From Candidatus Soleaferrea massiliensis AP7 (GTDB taxonomy: Bacteria > Bacillota > Clostridia > Oscillospirales > Ruminococcaceae): a stretch of DNA of 64,000 bases. Location: positions 1-64,000 of the forward strand of contig NZ_CCYH01000027.1 in assembly GCF_000820765.1 (NCBI RefSeq). The letters run 5' to 3'. The stretch's first letter is position 1. Each line of letters begins with the position of its first letter. Below, one piece after another: positions 36,823-45,675 of the stretch. The notes under the pieces were generated by a model. That model saw nothing but the letters and a program-made list of their open reading frames with translations. It was not told the origin of the DNA and searched no databases. The position numbers and the translations under genes were made by a program.

Positions 36823-36830
36823 GTTGTCAA
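36802..36830 (-). promoter_or_regulatory. Promoter of the MATE exporter gene
   Basis: Minus strand TTGACA (36830-36825), a 17-base spacer and TAGTAT (36807-36802); mirror image of the PadR gene promoter. Confidence 0.7.
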
Positions 36831-36848
36831 TAGAAAAAGGAGGTTATT

Positions 36849-37385
36849 ATGGCAACCATAGATTTGATCGTATTGGGAATATTAAAAAAAGAATCCTTGA
36901 GCGCTTATGACATTCAAAAGCTGGTGGAGTATCGCAACATCTCGAAGTGGGTAAAAATCAGTACGCCTTCGATATACAAAAAGGTGATTCAGCTGGAGGA
37001 GAAGGGCTGCATCAAAGGACAATCAATAAAAGAGGGGAAAATGCCGGAGAAAGTCGTTTATTCCCTGACAGACACCGGTGAAAAGGTATTTGAAAGTCTG
37101 ATGTATGAGATCGCTTCGCAGCCCATTCATTTATTTTTGGATTTTAATGCTGTGATCGTAAATCTGTCAAGCCTTTCACCAGAGGGCCAGAAAGCATGCC
37201 TGACCTACATTGAGGACAATGTAAAGACCCTAAAGGCGTATCTGGAAGATAATATTAGAGAAAAAGAACATGCGTCGGATATCCCTGAAACAGGTATGGC
37301 CGTCTTAAAGCAGCAGTATGTATTGGTGCAAACCATCGAATCATGGATTGCGCCGCTGAAAGAGAAAGCGCTTTTTTTAGATTGA
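36849..37385 (+). CDS. PadR family transcriptional regulator
   Basis: A 178-aa repressor. Residues 1-85 form the PadR winged helix (MATIDLIVLGILKKESLSAYDIQKLVE; STPSIYKKVIQLEEKGCIKG; VYSLTDTGEKVFESLM), followed by a helical C-terminal dimerisation region of the Vir_act_alpha_C kind. AAGGAGG precedes the ATG. It is divergent from the MATE exporter and expected to repress both genes by binding the twin dyads between them until a drug ligand binds. No effector can be named. Confidence 0.92.
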   Translation: MATIDLIVLGILKKESLSAYDIQKLVEYRNISKWVKISTPSIYKKVIQLEEKGCIKGQSIKEGKMPEKVVYSLTDTGEKVFESLMYEIASQPIHLFLDFNAVIVNLSSLSPEGQKACLTYIEDNVKTLKAYLEDNIREKEHASDIPETGMAVLKQQYVLVQTIESWIAPLKEKALFLD

Positions 37386-37606
37386 GATTGACGAAAACCG
37401 CACGGATTCTCTGTTTTTTACCGCCTGGTAAAAATGTACCGGCGGTCTGACAAACGATGCTTCTCTGGGGCAAACGGTACAGCCTAGAAAGCTGCACTCC
37501 CGCCCAAAAGTATTTTTGGTTACCAAAGAGCCATTGATAGGATTTTCGAAACTGAAGAAGCAAAGGACGACTGCCGGCGGCCCCGTTTTTTCTAAGCAGT
37601 TTGATA

Positions 37607-38509
37607 TTAAATGGATGGATCGTTTTTATGTACCTGCGATTTAAGACCAGACTGTTTTCGTCCGTAATATTCACCGAATGCCGCTCCGCCCAGAATGAGA
37701 AAGGCGCCTGCAAACTGAATCAATGCCAGCCGTTCCTGCAGGAAAGCCGCAGAGAAGAAAAGTGCTGAGAGTGGTTCCAAATAGCCGCACAGAGCAACCG
37801 ACTGCGCGGTCAGGTGTCCGATTGAGGAAAAATACAGATAGCATCCGATACCGGTGTTGACAACGCCGAGGAACAGAACAGGAAGAAGATCTCCAGCGGC
37901 GACAGGAATGCAAAAGCCCTGTTTTAGAAAGGTGAAAATCGCTACCGTGACAAAGCTGGATGACAGCTGCCAAACAGCGTTTTCGAGTCCGGTGATGCTT
38001 GCTGAAAGTTTATTGAATACGACCATCACAGCATACATGACCGCAGACAAAATGCCGCAGATCAATCCCCAAGAGAACCCGCCCTGCAGCAGATCGTTTC
38101 CATTTATCAGAAAGATGCCAAGGAGGGCGGCAATGATGCCTGTGATCTTTGTTGCTGTCAGCTTTTCTCTGAAAAGAAACGGTGCGGCCGCCATCACGAT
38201 GACGGGACCGAAATAGTATGTCAGCGTTGCCAGACTGACGCCTATTTGATGATAGCCCTCGTATAAAAACATCCAGCTTGCACCCATCGCGGCTCCGGAG
38301 ATCATCAAATACAAGGTGTGTTTTTTATTCTGGGGCAGTTGAAATCTTTTTTGGGTTATACAGTATATCAGGAGTAAAAATATGCTGCCGATCATGGTTC
38401 TTAAAAAAACAGTCTCATAGCTTGTCAGGGAGATATAGCTGGCTACAAGTCCATTGGAACCGAAAAGCAGCAGTGCAAAGATGTATTTGATATAGTTTTT
38501 TCTCATCAT
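37607..38509 (-). CDS. DMT superfamily (EamA/RhaT-type) exporter
   Basis: A 300-aa inner-membrane protein of ten helices in two EamA repeats: IFALLLFGSNGLVASYI at the start, PFLFREKLTATKITGIIAALLGIFLI closing the first repeat and ALFFSAAFLQERLALIQFAGAFLILGG in the second. The role is export of amino acids or other small metabolites (family knowledge). The tandem ATGs at 38509 and 38506 are both possible starts. It is divergent from a LysR-type gene, a common arrangement in which the regulator controls the exporter. Confidence 0.88.
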   Translation of the reverse strand: MMRKNYIKYIFALLLFGSNGLVASYISLTSYETVFLRTMIGSIFLLLIYCITQKRFQLPQNKKHTLYLMISGAAMGASWMFLYEGYHQIGVSLATLTYYFGPVIVMAAAPFLFREKLTATKITGIIAALLGIFLINGNDLLQGGFSWGLICGILSAVMYAVMVVFNKLSASITGLENAVWQLSSSFVTVAIFTFLKQGFCIPVAAGDLLPVLFLGVVNTGIGCYLYFSSIGHLTAQSVALCGYLEPLSALFFSAAFLQERLALIQFAGAFLILGGAAFGEYYGRKQSGLKSQVHKNDPSI

Positions 38510-38624
38510 GTCACCATCCCAACTTGTAATTTCTTAACGGATAGTATATCATATCTGTATATATCAGAAAAACGAATGTTTATCATCTGTTATATGACAA
38601 TCTATCATAATGAGGGAAACGATC

Positions 38625-39491
38625 ATGGGAATTCAAAAATATATGGCATTTGTGAAAGCGGCGGAGTGCGGGAGCTTTACAAGGGCGGCTGAATTGTTAA
38701 ACTATTCACAATCAGGCGTCAGCCGTATGATAGCGGACTTGGAAGCGCAATGGGGAATATCTTTGCTGGACCGGGGCCGGTCCGGTGTTGCGTTGACTTC
38801 AGACGGCCTCAGACTGCTTCCTTATGTACAGTGCATCTGTAATGATTACCGTCAGCTCCAAATGCAGGTGGACGACTTGAACGGAATGCAGTCAGGCCTG
38901 ATTCGAATCGGTACCTTTTCCAGTGTAGCCACCCATTGGCTTCCTAAAATCATCCAGGAATTTCAAAAGGACTATCCCAATATTGAATACGAACTGCTTT
39001 TGGGAGATTACACGGAGATTGAAAAGTGGATTCTGGAGGGACGGGTGGATTGTGGTTTTCTCCGGCTGCCTGCGAGGCCGGAACTCGAAACCATCTTTTT
39101 AAAACGGGACCGGCTGCTGGCGGTACTGCCGGAGAACCATACGTATGTGGCCTGTGACAGATTTCCGCTGTCCGCATTATGCAGGGACCCTTTTGTGCTT
39201 TTGGAAAAGGGCGCAAAGGCTGAAATATCGGAGGTCTTTGACAAGAACCATATCACTCCGAATGTACGCTTTACGACGTGGGATGACTATGCTGTTATGT
39301 CCATGGTGGAGAGCGGGCTGGGGATCAGCATTCTGCCGGAACTCATTTTACAGCGCATACCATATAAAGTGGTATGCAAGGAATTGGAAATACCGGCTTA
39401 TCGCGACATCGGATTCGCCATGAGAGACAGTAAAACGGTATCCGTGGCAGTCAGACGGTTTCTGGAATATCTGCCTTACAGAGATAGATAA
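38625..39491 (+). CDS. LysR family transcriptional regulator
   Basis: A 288-aa regulator. The N-terminal helix-turn-helix is complete (FVKAAECGSFTRAAELLNYSQSGVSRMIADLEAQWGISLLDR, residues 8-49), followed by a periplasmic-binding-like effector domain. GAGGG at 38612-38616 sets the ATG at 38625. It is divergent from the DMT exporter and probably activates it in response to the exported compound (inference from arrangement). No T-N11-A motif was confirmed in the 115-base gap. Confidence 0.92.
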   Translation: MGIQKYMAFVKAAECGSFTRAAELLNYSQSGVSRMIADLEAQWGISLLDRGRSGVALTSDGLRLLPYVQCICNDYRQLQMQVDDLNGMQSGLIRIGTFSSVATHWLPKIIQEFQKDYPNIEYELLLGDYTEIEKWILEGRVDCGFLRLPARPELETIFLKRDRLLAVLPENHTYVACDRFPLSALCRDPFVLLEKGAKAEISEVFDKNHITPNVRFTTWDDYAVMSMVESGLGISILPELILQRIPYKVVCKELEIPAYRDIGFAMRDSKTVSVAVRRFLEYLPYRDR

Positions 39492-39637
39492 TAGGAATTT
39501 CCGGAGGATGCAAGCCGGATGCCAAAAAACAGATGGCATTTCCAAGACTCTTAGTCTTACAGACAGATTGTGATGGATATCGCAGATTAAGGACGGCGCG
39601 GTTCTGCGCTGCAGCGGAAGCATTTCACCTGTAAAAT

Positions 39638-39672
39638 AGCGGAAGGCCACAGATTCCCTGCAGCCTTCCGCT
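39638..39672 (-). terminator. Terminator downstream of radC
   Basis: AGCGGAAGGC (39638-39647) and GCCTTCCGCT (39663-39672); on the minus strand TATTTTA follows. Confidence 0.7.
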
Positions 39673-39699
39673 ATAAATGCTTTATTGTGAAATTTGCAA

Positions 39700-40398
39700 T
39701 TAAAACCCGGTGAAAGATGGGTCAAATGCGCCTGAGTCTGCCAATGAAACAAAATCATCCTCTGCGACAATGATATGATCCAATAGCTGAATGTTTAATG
39801 TCTCCAAAACTTCCTTGATCTTCAGTGTTGTATCGATATCATCGTTGGAGGGAATGGCCAGTCCCAATGGATGATTATGTGCAACGATGCAGGCCGTTGC
39901 GTTGTCTTTGAGTGCCAGCTCGACAATTTTGCGTATGGAAATGGCAACAGCATTTACATTTCCTTCAATGATCTTGCTGCAGTTGATAACCTTGGACTTG
40001 TTGTCCAGACTCAGCAGATAAGCAGCCTCGTTCGTACGGCCTATAAACTTTGGAAGAAGGAATTCTCCAGCTTGCTCGGTGGAATTGATGACATGTCCAT
40101 TCTTGTATTTGTCATCCAGATAAGCGCGGGAGAGAGGCGCAATCAATTTAAGCAGTGAAGCGGAGTTTTCCGATATGCCCTTCACCTTGACAAGTTCCTC
40201 ATAAGGAGCATCCAATACATTGGACAGAGAACCGAAAGCATCCAGAAGCGCATGTGCGATTGGATTTGTATCTTTCTGTGGAATCGAATAGAAAAGCAGC
40301 AATTCCAAGATGTTATGATCTTCAAAATCATCCATTCCGCTTTGTAAAAAACGCTTTTTCAGCCGTTCCCGATGTCCTTTGTGTGGATTTTCTGTCAA
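39700..40398 (-). CDS. radC: RadC-like JAB domain protein
   Basis: A 232-aa protein. The N-terminal helix-hairpin-helix region (FEDHNILELLLFYSIPQKD, residues 25-43) precedes a JAMM metalloprotease-like domain with the complete motif H174-x-H176-x7-S184-x2-D187 in AHNHPLGLAIPSNDD. Its DNA repair role in bacteria is doubted; the biochemical activity is unresolved (family knowledge). It lies 35 bases downstream of pyrE on the same strand, so the two are probably co-transcribed from the pyrE promoter. Confidence 0.92.
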   Translation of the reverse strand: MTENPHKGHRERLKKRFLQSGMDDFEDHNILELLLFYSIPQKDTNPIAHALLDAFGSLSNVLDAPYEELVKVKGISENSASLLKLIAPLSRAYLDDKYKNGHVINSTEQAGEFLLPKFIGRTNEAAYLLSLDNKSKVINCSKIIEGNVNAVAISIRKIVELALKDNATACIVAHNHPLGLAIPSNDDIDTTLKIKEVLETLNIQLLDHIIVAEDDFVSLADSGAFDPSFTGF

Positions 40399-40433
40399 TT
40401 CCAGTACCTTCTGTCCTTTAAAATTTCTATCTG

Positions 40434-41021
40434 TTATTTGGTCGGCAGTTTACGGCTGCCGGGTTTCACCAAATCAATTTTGCCTTCTTTGCACAGGGGG
40501 CAGTTCTCAGCTTCCCAAGCCTCTACATCCACTGCGATGACGCTCTCAAATGGGACGCCAAAATCGATCTTTCCATTGGTGCGGTCTACAATGGATCCGA
40601 CGCCAACGATATCCCCACCGGCCTGTTTGACCAGTTCAATGACCTCGCGCACCGAACCGCCGGTGGTGACAACATCTTCTACAATCAGAACCTTCATACC
40701 TTCATGAACCTGGAATCCACGGCGCAATGTCATTTTACCGTCTTCACGCTCTGCAAAGAAGTTCTCACAGCCAAGTGTGCGGCTGACTTCATAGGCCATC
40801 TGGATTGCTCCCAAAGCCGGACCGATGACAACCTCAACACCCTTGTCCTTGTATTTTTCAGCAAGAGCGGCGCAGAGCTCTTCGCTGTATTTGGTATGCC
40901 GGAAGATCTTAGCGCACTGCAGGTATTTATTGCTGTGTTTGCCGCTGGTCAGCAGAAAATGTCCCTCCAGCAGAACACCAGCTTCTTTTAAAATTTCCAA
41001 AACCCGTTCTTTTGTAATCAC
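40434..41021 (-). CDS. pyrE: Orotate phosphoribosyltransferase
   Basis: Makes OMP from orotate and PRPP in pyrimidine synthesis; 195 aa. The PRPP motif is [14 protein letters not shown] (111-124), and the orotate side includes [13 protein letters not shown]. The C-terminal [18 protein letters not shown] extension is that of the long clostridial/archaeal type. The GTG at 41021 is preferred because GGGGG (41033-41037) lies at a good distance; a TTG at 41027 is only three bases from it. There are no other pyr genes nearby. Confidence 0.94.
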   Translation of the reverse strand: MITKERVLEILKEAGVLLEGHFLLTSGKHSNKYLQCAKIFRHTKYSEELCAALAEKYKDKGVEVVIGPALGAIQMAYEVSRTLGCENFFAEREDGKMTLRRGFQVHEGMKVLIVEDVVTTGGSVREVIELVKQAGGDIVGVGSIVDRTNGKIDFGVPFESVIAVDVEAWEAENCPLCKEGKIDLVKPGSRKLPTK

Positions 41022-41070
41022 AATCAATTACCCCCTGTATTTGTCATGAACCCACCTGAAAATGATCTGT

Positions 41071-41133
41071 AGGTCATATTATTTCTATTATATAATATTT
41101 CTAGCGTCAAGTAAATAGGCCATTTTATGACCT
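41071..41133. promoter_or_regulatory. 8-base inverted repeat flanking the pyrE promoter
   Basis: AGGTCATA at 41071-41078 and TATGACCT at 41126-41133 bracket the promoter symmetrically. It may be an operator pair, or may be chance in AT-rich DNA. Confidence 0.35.
41087..41115 (-). promoter_or_regulatory. pyrE promoter
   Basis: Minus strand TTTACT (41115-41110), a 17-base spacer and TATAAT (41092-41087). Confidence 0.65.
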
Positions 41134-41257
41134 TTTTGTCACTTATGTGTTACTTTCAGATAGTGTATATGCAGATAACTCTTTTGTGAGACTCGGTTGT
41201 TGTCTATAACTGTGTCAAAAGTAAGAACTGTCATAGATCGACGAAAAAGCAAATAGA

Positions 41258-41485
41258 TTGACAATATCCTTATGAGCGCGGTATAATAATACTGTTCATA
41301 AAGAATCACGGAAATCCCTGTGCGAATGTCGAGTGAACATGAAATCTCCAGGAGGTTCGCAGTGTCGTATTGATGGGATTTTTTGAATATTGACGGTGTT
41401 TGATGGTAAGATTGAGATGCTGTTTATCACCTTCGCATAGAAGAAGCTGTAAAATGGCCTGTTAGGCTGGTTCTTTGTGTATGCG
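41258..41485 (+). promoter_or_regulatory. CRISPR leader with promoter
   Basis: TTGACA (41258-41263), an 18-base spacer and TATAAT (41282-41287) lie about 200 bases before the first repeat. Downstream the leader contains the segment TGTGCGAA...GTTCGCA (about 41320-41361), an inverted repeat found in leaders of subtype I-C arrays as I know them. No open frame is present. Confidence 0.65.
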
Positions 41486-42161
41486 GTCGCACCCTTTGCG
41501 GGTGCGTGGATTGAAATGCGGAATCCTTAATTGGAGCAACATCAGGCGGAAAGTCGCACCCTTTGCGGGTGCGTGGATTGAAATTCTTTGTGCGTCCGGG
41601 AGATTTCGCAGGCTTCGCGTCGCACCCTTTGCGGGTGCGTGGATTGAAATAACTCGTCTATGCTTTTAGGTTCGGCGCAATCGGGTCGCACCCTTTGCGG
41701 GTGCGTGGATTGAAATAGCGCATCGATCAGTCGATCGACCACTACCCATTGGTCGCACCCTTTGCGGGTGCGTGGATTGAAATTAGATAGCCGAAAAGAG
41801 GATTCTTTTTTATGTGGGTGCAGTCGCACCCTTTGCGGGTGCGTGGATTGAAATGCGTCCACCGTGATGACCGTATCCTCCGGTCCCGTCGCACCCTTTG
41901 CGGGTGCGTGGATTGAAATCCGATGCTTTGCGTCACCATACACCTGAACTTCTGTCGCACCCTTTGCGGGTGCGTGGATTGAAATCGGGCGTCGGCGGCA
42001 TGGGCTTTAACATCGGCCTGTCGCACCCTTTGCGGGTTCGTGGATTAAAATTCCACAACGCCGTCTTCGCTCGTTTTAACCAGCCGTCGCACCCCTTTGT
42101 GGGTGCTTGGATTAAATTTGTTGAAGCAAGTCGTATCCTTCATAAGTACGTAAATTGAAAT
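41486..42161 (+). CRISPR. Type I-C-like CRISPR array, 11 repeats and 10 spacers, without cas genes in the window
   Basis: The 32-base repeat begins GTCGCACCCTTTGCGGGTGC and ends GTGGATTGAAAT, the subtype I-C pattern. It is perfect at 41486, 41553, 41619, 41685, 41752, 41823, 41888 and 41954. Copies at 42020 (two changes), 42086 (several) and 42130 (many, but ending in ATTGAAAT) are degenerate, marking the old, leader-distal end. Spacers are 33-39 bases, except the last, only about 12 bases, so a deletion has joined repeats 10 and 11. The leader is to the left, so transcription is on the plus strand. None of cas1 to cas8c is encoded here: pyrE and radC lie to one side, an RluA-type enzyme to the other. 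Confidence 0.97.
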
Positions 42162-42245
42162 CAATCTGTCTGATTCCCACAAGTCACAAAACAGGATTGT
42201 GCAAACAGTCCGGATCTTTATCAGTACTAAAGAATAAACAACAAA

Positions 42246-42279
42246 AAATCCCCGCAGATGATCTTGGTCTGCGAGGCTT
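42246..42279 (+). terminator. Terminator after the CRISPR array
   Basis: CCCCGCAGA (42250-42258) pairs with TCTGCGAGG (42268-42276) with one mismatch, followed by CTTTTT. Confidence 0.6.
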
Positions 42280-42312
42280 TTTGTTTGCTAAAATTTCATT
42301 TTAGCAAACAAA
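42280..42312. repeat. 15-base perfect AT-rich inverted repeat
   Basis: Arms TTTGTTTGCTAAAAT (42280-42294) and ATTTTAGCAAACAAA (42298-42312) around a three-base loop, upstream of the RluA-type gene and a TATAAT-like box (42342-42347). It could be an operator, or part of the terminator structure. Confidence 0.75.
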
Positions 42313-42384
42313 TTCATCATAAAAATAAGATGGAAAATTGATATAATATTTTGAATAGCGGAATTTGAAGAAAAGGGAGAGAGT

Positions 42385-43350
42385 ATGAAGACTTTTGTCA
42401 TTGGGCAAAACGACTGCAACCAGCGCATCGATAAGTTTATCACCAAAGCCGTGCCGAAGCTGCCCCAGGGGCTTTTATACAAATATATTCGCACCAAACG
42501 TATCAAAATGAATGGCAAGCGCTGTAAAAACGATACCCGCCTGCAGCTTGGAGATACGGTTTCCCTTTATATCAACGATGAATTTTTTGAAACGAATCCC
42601 GGCGGTCTTGATTTTTTACGGGCCGGCACGCACATTGATGTGGTCTATGAGGATGAAAACATTCTGCTGGTCGATAAGCGCCCGGGGCTTATCGTGCACG
42701 AGGACCAGCAGGAACAGGTTGACACACTGATCAACCGGATCAAACATTATCTGTATGAAAAAGGGGAATATGATCCTGAGGATGAACATTCCTTTGCTCC
42801 GAGTTTGTGCAACCGAATTGACCGGAACACCGGCGGTATTGTGATTGCGGCCAAGAACGCGCCGTCGCTTCGAATACTGAATGAAAAGATAAAATGCAGA
42901 GAACTGAGAAAATGGTATCTCTGCATTGTACACGGGATATTGCCGCAGAAGAGAGGCGTGCTGAAGGGCTATTTGACGAAGGATGAGCAGAACAATACCG
43001 TCACGGTGTTCGAGTCTCCAAGACCTGGAGCAAAGACGATTCTGACCAAGTACAGGGTTTTGTCTGAAAAGCGGCTGTTCAGCCTGGTTGAAGTTGAGCT
43101 TCTCACAGGGCGGACACACCAGATTCGGGCGCATTTCGCGTCGATCGGCCATCCACTGCTGGGCGATACCAAGTATGGCCGCAATCGGATGAACAAGGGA
43201 ACGGGATTTAAACATCAGGCCCTGTATTCGTATAAGCTCACGTTTGATTTTCAAACCGATGCCGGTGTGCTTGATTACCTGAACGGCCGGACCTTTACAG
43301 TTGAGGACGTATGGTTTGCGCGGGATTTTGAAGCGGGAAAAATAATTTGA
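42385..43350 (+). CDS. RluA family pseudouridine synthase
   Basis: A 321-aa RNA-modifying enzyme. An N-terminal S4 RNA-binding domain (residues 10-65: [32 protein letters not shown]) precedes the catalytic domain with D146 in NRIDRNTGG and the later [11 protein letters not shown]. It is distinct from the RluD-like protein at 56725 and is probably an RluC/RluB-like enzyme for 23S rRNA; the target base is not known. A ribosome site GGGAGAG precedes the ATG. The strong promoter of miaB begins at its stop codon. Confidence 0.92.
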   Translation: MKTFVIGQNDCNQRIDKFITKAVPKLPQGLLYKYIRTKRIKMNGKRCKNDTRLQLGDTVSLYINDEFFETNPGGLDFLRAGTHIDVVYEDENILLVDKRPGLIVHEDQQEQVDTLINRIKHYLYEKGEYDPEDEHSFAPSLCNRIDRNTGGIVIAAKNAPSLRILNEKIKCRELRKWYLCIVHGILPQKRGVLKGYLTKDEQNNTVTVFESPRPGAKTILTKYRVLSEKRLFSLVEVELLTGRTHQIRAHFASIGHPLLGDTKYGRNRMNKGTGFKHQALYSYKLTFDFQTDAGVLDYLNGRTFTVEDVWFARDFEAGKII

Positions 43351-43376
43351 CAGAACCCCGGCAGGTTCGGTATAAT
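43347..43376 (+). promoter_or_regulatory. miaB promoter
   Basis: TTGACA (43347-43352) overlaps the preceding stop codon; an 18-base spacer and TATAAT (43371-43376) follow. Confidence 0.75.
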
Positions 43377-43483
43377 AAAACAATATGTTTTACAAATTCC
43401 GACCGGATGTCATATCTTTCGAAACTGCCATTGAAACGTGCTGTATGGCGGTTTGATAAACGACAAGGAGGAAACAATTCCTT

Positions 43484-44905
43484 ATGGTAAAATCCGTAAG
43501 CACCGTTCCAGAAGAAATACTGGATGAACAGCGCGCCTTTATGAAGCGTGTTTATGATATCAATATGACTGCATGCCAGCAAAGCGGCTCAAGTCCGTAT
43601 GCGTTTGTACACAGCTATGGCTGTCAGCAGAATGTTGCCGACGCCGAGCACATCAAGGGCATGCTTGCGGAGATGGGATACCGCATGACCGATGAAATTG
43701 GGCAGGCGGATGTCGTCATCTACAACACCTGTGCCGTACGGGAAAACGCGGAAGACCGTGTGTTCGGCAATGTCGGCGCTCTCAAAAACCAGAAACGGCG
43801 GAATCCATCGATGATTATCGGGCTGTGCGGCTGCATGATGCAGCAGGAACACATCGCTCAGCGGATTAAAAAGAGCTTTCCTTTCGTAGACCTCGTATTC
43901 GGAACCCATGCGCTGCACGCGTTTCCGGAGCTGCTGTACGAGGCGTTGACCAGCGGGCACCGCGTTTTTGAAACCACCGGGTCGGACGGCGTCATAGCGG
44001 AAGGACTGCCGACCAAACGCGACGGCCATATCAAGGCATGGGTTCCGATTATGTATGGATGCGACAACTTCTGTACCTACTGCATTGTTCCATATGTGCG
44101 CGGCCGAGAGCGCAGCCGGTCCTCGGAAGCGATATTAAAAGAGGTAAAAGAGCTGATAAACGAGGGCTTTAAGGAGATAACATTATTAGGGCAGAATGTC
44201 AACTCCTATGGCAGCAAAGAGGACGAGATATCCTTTGCGGAGCTGCTGCGAAGGATTGCGGCCATCGATGGGGATTTCCGTGTCCGCTTTATGACTTCCC
44301 ATCCAAAGGACGCCACAAAAGAACTGATTGACACCATCGCCGCATGCGATAAAATCTGCAGCCACATCCATCTGCCGGTGCAAAGCGGTTCCAACCGGAT
44401 TCTGAAACAGATGAACCGCCGCTATACAGCAGAGGATTATCTGGACATCATCCGCTATGCAAAGGAAAAAATCCCGGGCGTGACCTTTACCAGCGATATC
44501 ATGGTGGGATTCCCATCCGAAACCTATGAGGACTTCAAACAGACGCTCGCGCTTGTCAAGCAGGTCGAATATGACGCGCTCTTCACCTTCCTCTATTCCA
44601 AGCGCGTCGGCACCAAAGCCGCCGCTATGGAGGACCTTACGACCGACGCGGAGAAATCCCGCTGGTTCCGGGAGCTTTTGGAGGTGCAGGGTGAAATCGG
44701 CAGGAAGCGCAACGCTTCCTATGTCGGACAAACACTGCGTGTGCTGGCGGATGGGAAGGGGCGCTCCGGGGAGGGCTTTTTGACCGGACGCAGCGAAAGT
44801 AATACCATCGTTGATTTCGAAGCGGATGATAGCCTGATTGGCCAGTTTGTTCATGTAAAGATCACTGAAGCACGAAACGCGGCGCTGTCGGGCGTGCTGG
44901 TTTGA
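43484..44905 (+). CDS. miaB: tRNA-2-methylthio-N6-dimethylallyladenosine synthase
   Basis: Radical-SAM methylthiotransferase acting on i6A37 of tRNAs, 473 aa. The N-terminal UPF0004 domain has C47 in SYGCQQN and further cysteines C83 and C117 for the auxiliary cluster. The radical-SAM motif is CDNFCTYC (about 191-198), and a C-terminal TRAM domain (about 400-470) contacts RNA. It heads the conserved clostridial series miaB-ylbF-mutS-mutL-miaA. The substrate i6A is made by MiaA, encoded at 50945, so both steps of the ms2i6A37 pathway lie in this region. Confidence 0.97.
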   Translation: MVKSVSTVPEEILDEQRAFMKRVYDINMTACQQSGSSPYAFVHSYGCQQNVADAEHIKGMLAEMGYRMTDEIGQADVVIYNTCAVRENAEDRVFGNVGALKNQKRRNPSMIIGLCGCMMQQEHIAQRIKKSFPFVDLVFGTHALHAFPELLYEALTSGHRVFETTGSDGVIAEGLPTKRDGHIKAWVPIMYGCDNFCTYCIVPYVRGRERSRSSEAILKEVKELINEGFKEITLLGQNVNSYGSKEDEISFAELLRRIAAIDGDFRVRFMTSHPKDATKELIDTIAACDKICSHIHLPVQSGSNRILKQMNRRYTAEDYLDIIRYAKEKIPGVTFTSDIMVGFPSETYEDFKQTLALVKQVEYDALFTFLYSKRVGTKAAAMEDLTTDAEKSRWFRELLEVQGEIGRKRNASYVGQTLRVLADGKGRSGEGFLTGRSESNTIVDFEADDSLIGQFVHVKITEARNAALSGVLV

Positions 44906-45086
44906 GCATACTTAGAAAGGTTCTGTCCCGGCGTGGGCGTCGGTGCGCCCCGAAGTTTACGGCGGCAAAAGGGCTGGGCAAATAGGGTTCATTTGCTTTA
45001 CGAAACCTTTGCCGGCGGATGTAAATCAAATTGAGGACTGCTTTGCGAACATGACCGAATATCGCTGAACGCAGCAGGGATGCTGC

Positions 45087-45131
45087 ATTCAGATGCAAGG
45101 GCTTTTTGGAAGAGAGCCTTTGCATCTGAAT
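45087..45131. repeat. 17-base hairpin between miaB and ylbF
   Basis: ATTCAGATGCAAGGGCT (45087-45103) and AGCCTTTGCATCTGAAT (45115-45131) pair with one wobble around 11 bases. No T run follows on either strand, so it may be an RNA-processing or regulatory stem. Confidence 0.75.
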
Positions 45132-45177
45132 AAAAAGAGATTTGTTCAGTATATTACAGTCAAAGGAGTTATGGATT

Positions 45178-45582
45178 ATGGATATCATTCAAATGGCAAA
45201 GGACATGGGCAAGGCCATCCAGGCCGATGAGAGATACATCGCGCTGATGAGCGCCAAAAAAGCAAACGACGAGGATAAAGAGCTGCAGGAGCTGATCGGC
45301 AAATTCAACCTCGTGCGTCTGGACCTCAACAACGAGGTCAGCAAGGAAGATAAAGATCAGAAGAAGCTCGAGGAGCTCAATGAAGAGCTGCAGAAGGTCT
45401 ATCAGCAGGTCATGAGCAATCCGAATATGGCTGCGTTCAACACCGCCAAGGTGGAGATGGACACGCTGCTGAACCAGGTCAACCAGGTGCTGAGCCTGTG
45501 CGTCAACGGTCAGGATCCGGATACCATCGATCTGGATGCGCAGTGCTCCGGCAGCTGCTCGAGCTGTTCGGGCTGCCACTAA
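45178..45582 (+). CDS. YlbF/YmcA family protein
   Basis: A 134-aa helical protein of the YlbF family, which in Bacillus helps control RNase Y and development (family knowledge). The body MAKDMGKAIQADERYIALMSAKKANDEDKELQELIGKFNLVR is typical. Odd: the C-terminus is cysteine-rich, CSGSCSSCSGCH, resembling the Fe-S-binding tails of YmcA/YlbF complexes. AAAGGAG nine bases upstream sets the ATG at 45178. It sits between miaB and mutS as in many clostridia. Confidence 0.9.
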   Translation: MDIIQMAKDMGKAIQADERYIALMSAKKANDEDKELQELIGKFNLVRLDLNNEVSKEDKDQKKLEELNEELQKVYQQVMSNPNMAAFNTAKVEMDTLLNQVNQVLSLCVNGQDPDTIDLDAQCSGSCSSCSGCH

Positions 45583-45603
45583 ACTTCATAGAAGCTGATC
45601 GTC

Positions 45604-45629
45604 GGCCTGCCGGTTTTCTCCGGCGGGCC
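45604..45629 (+). terminator. Hairpin between ylbF and mutS
   Basis: GGCCTGCCGG and CCGGCGGGCC around six bases, without a following T run; possibly a weak attenuator. Confidence 0.4.
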
Positions 45630-45675
45630 GGGACCATATCATAAGAGAATCCATGCAAAAGGGAGAACGACAATT

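Noticed and set aside
41542-42158. Open frames across the CRISPR array with repeated HPQRVRR or HPLRVRGLK segments on both strands
   Set aside because: They are translations of the CRISPR repeats and have no ribosome sites.
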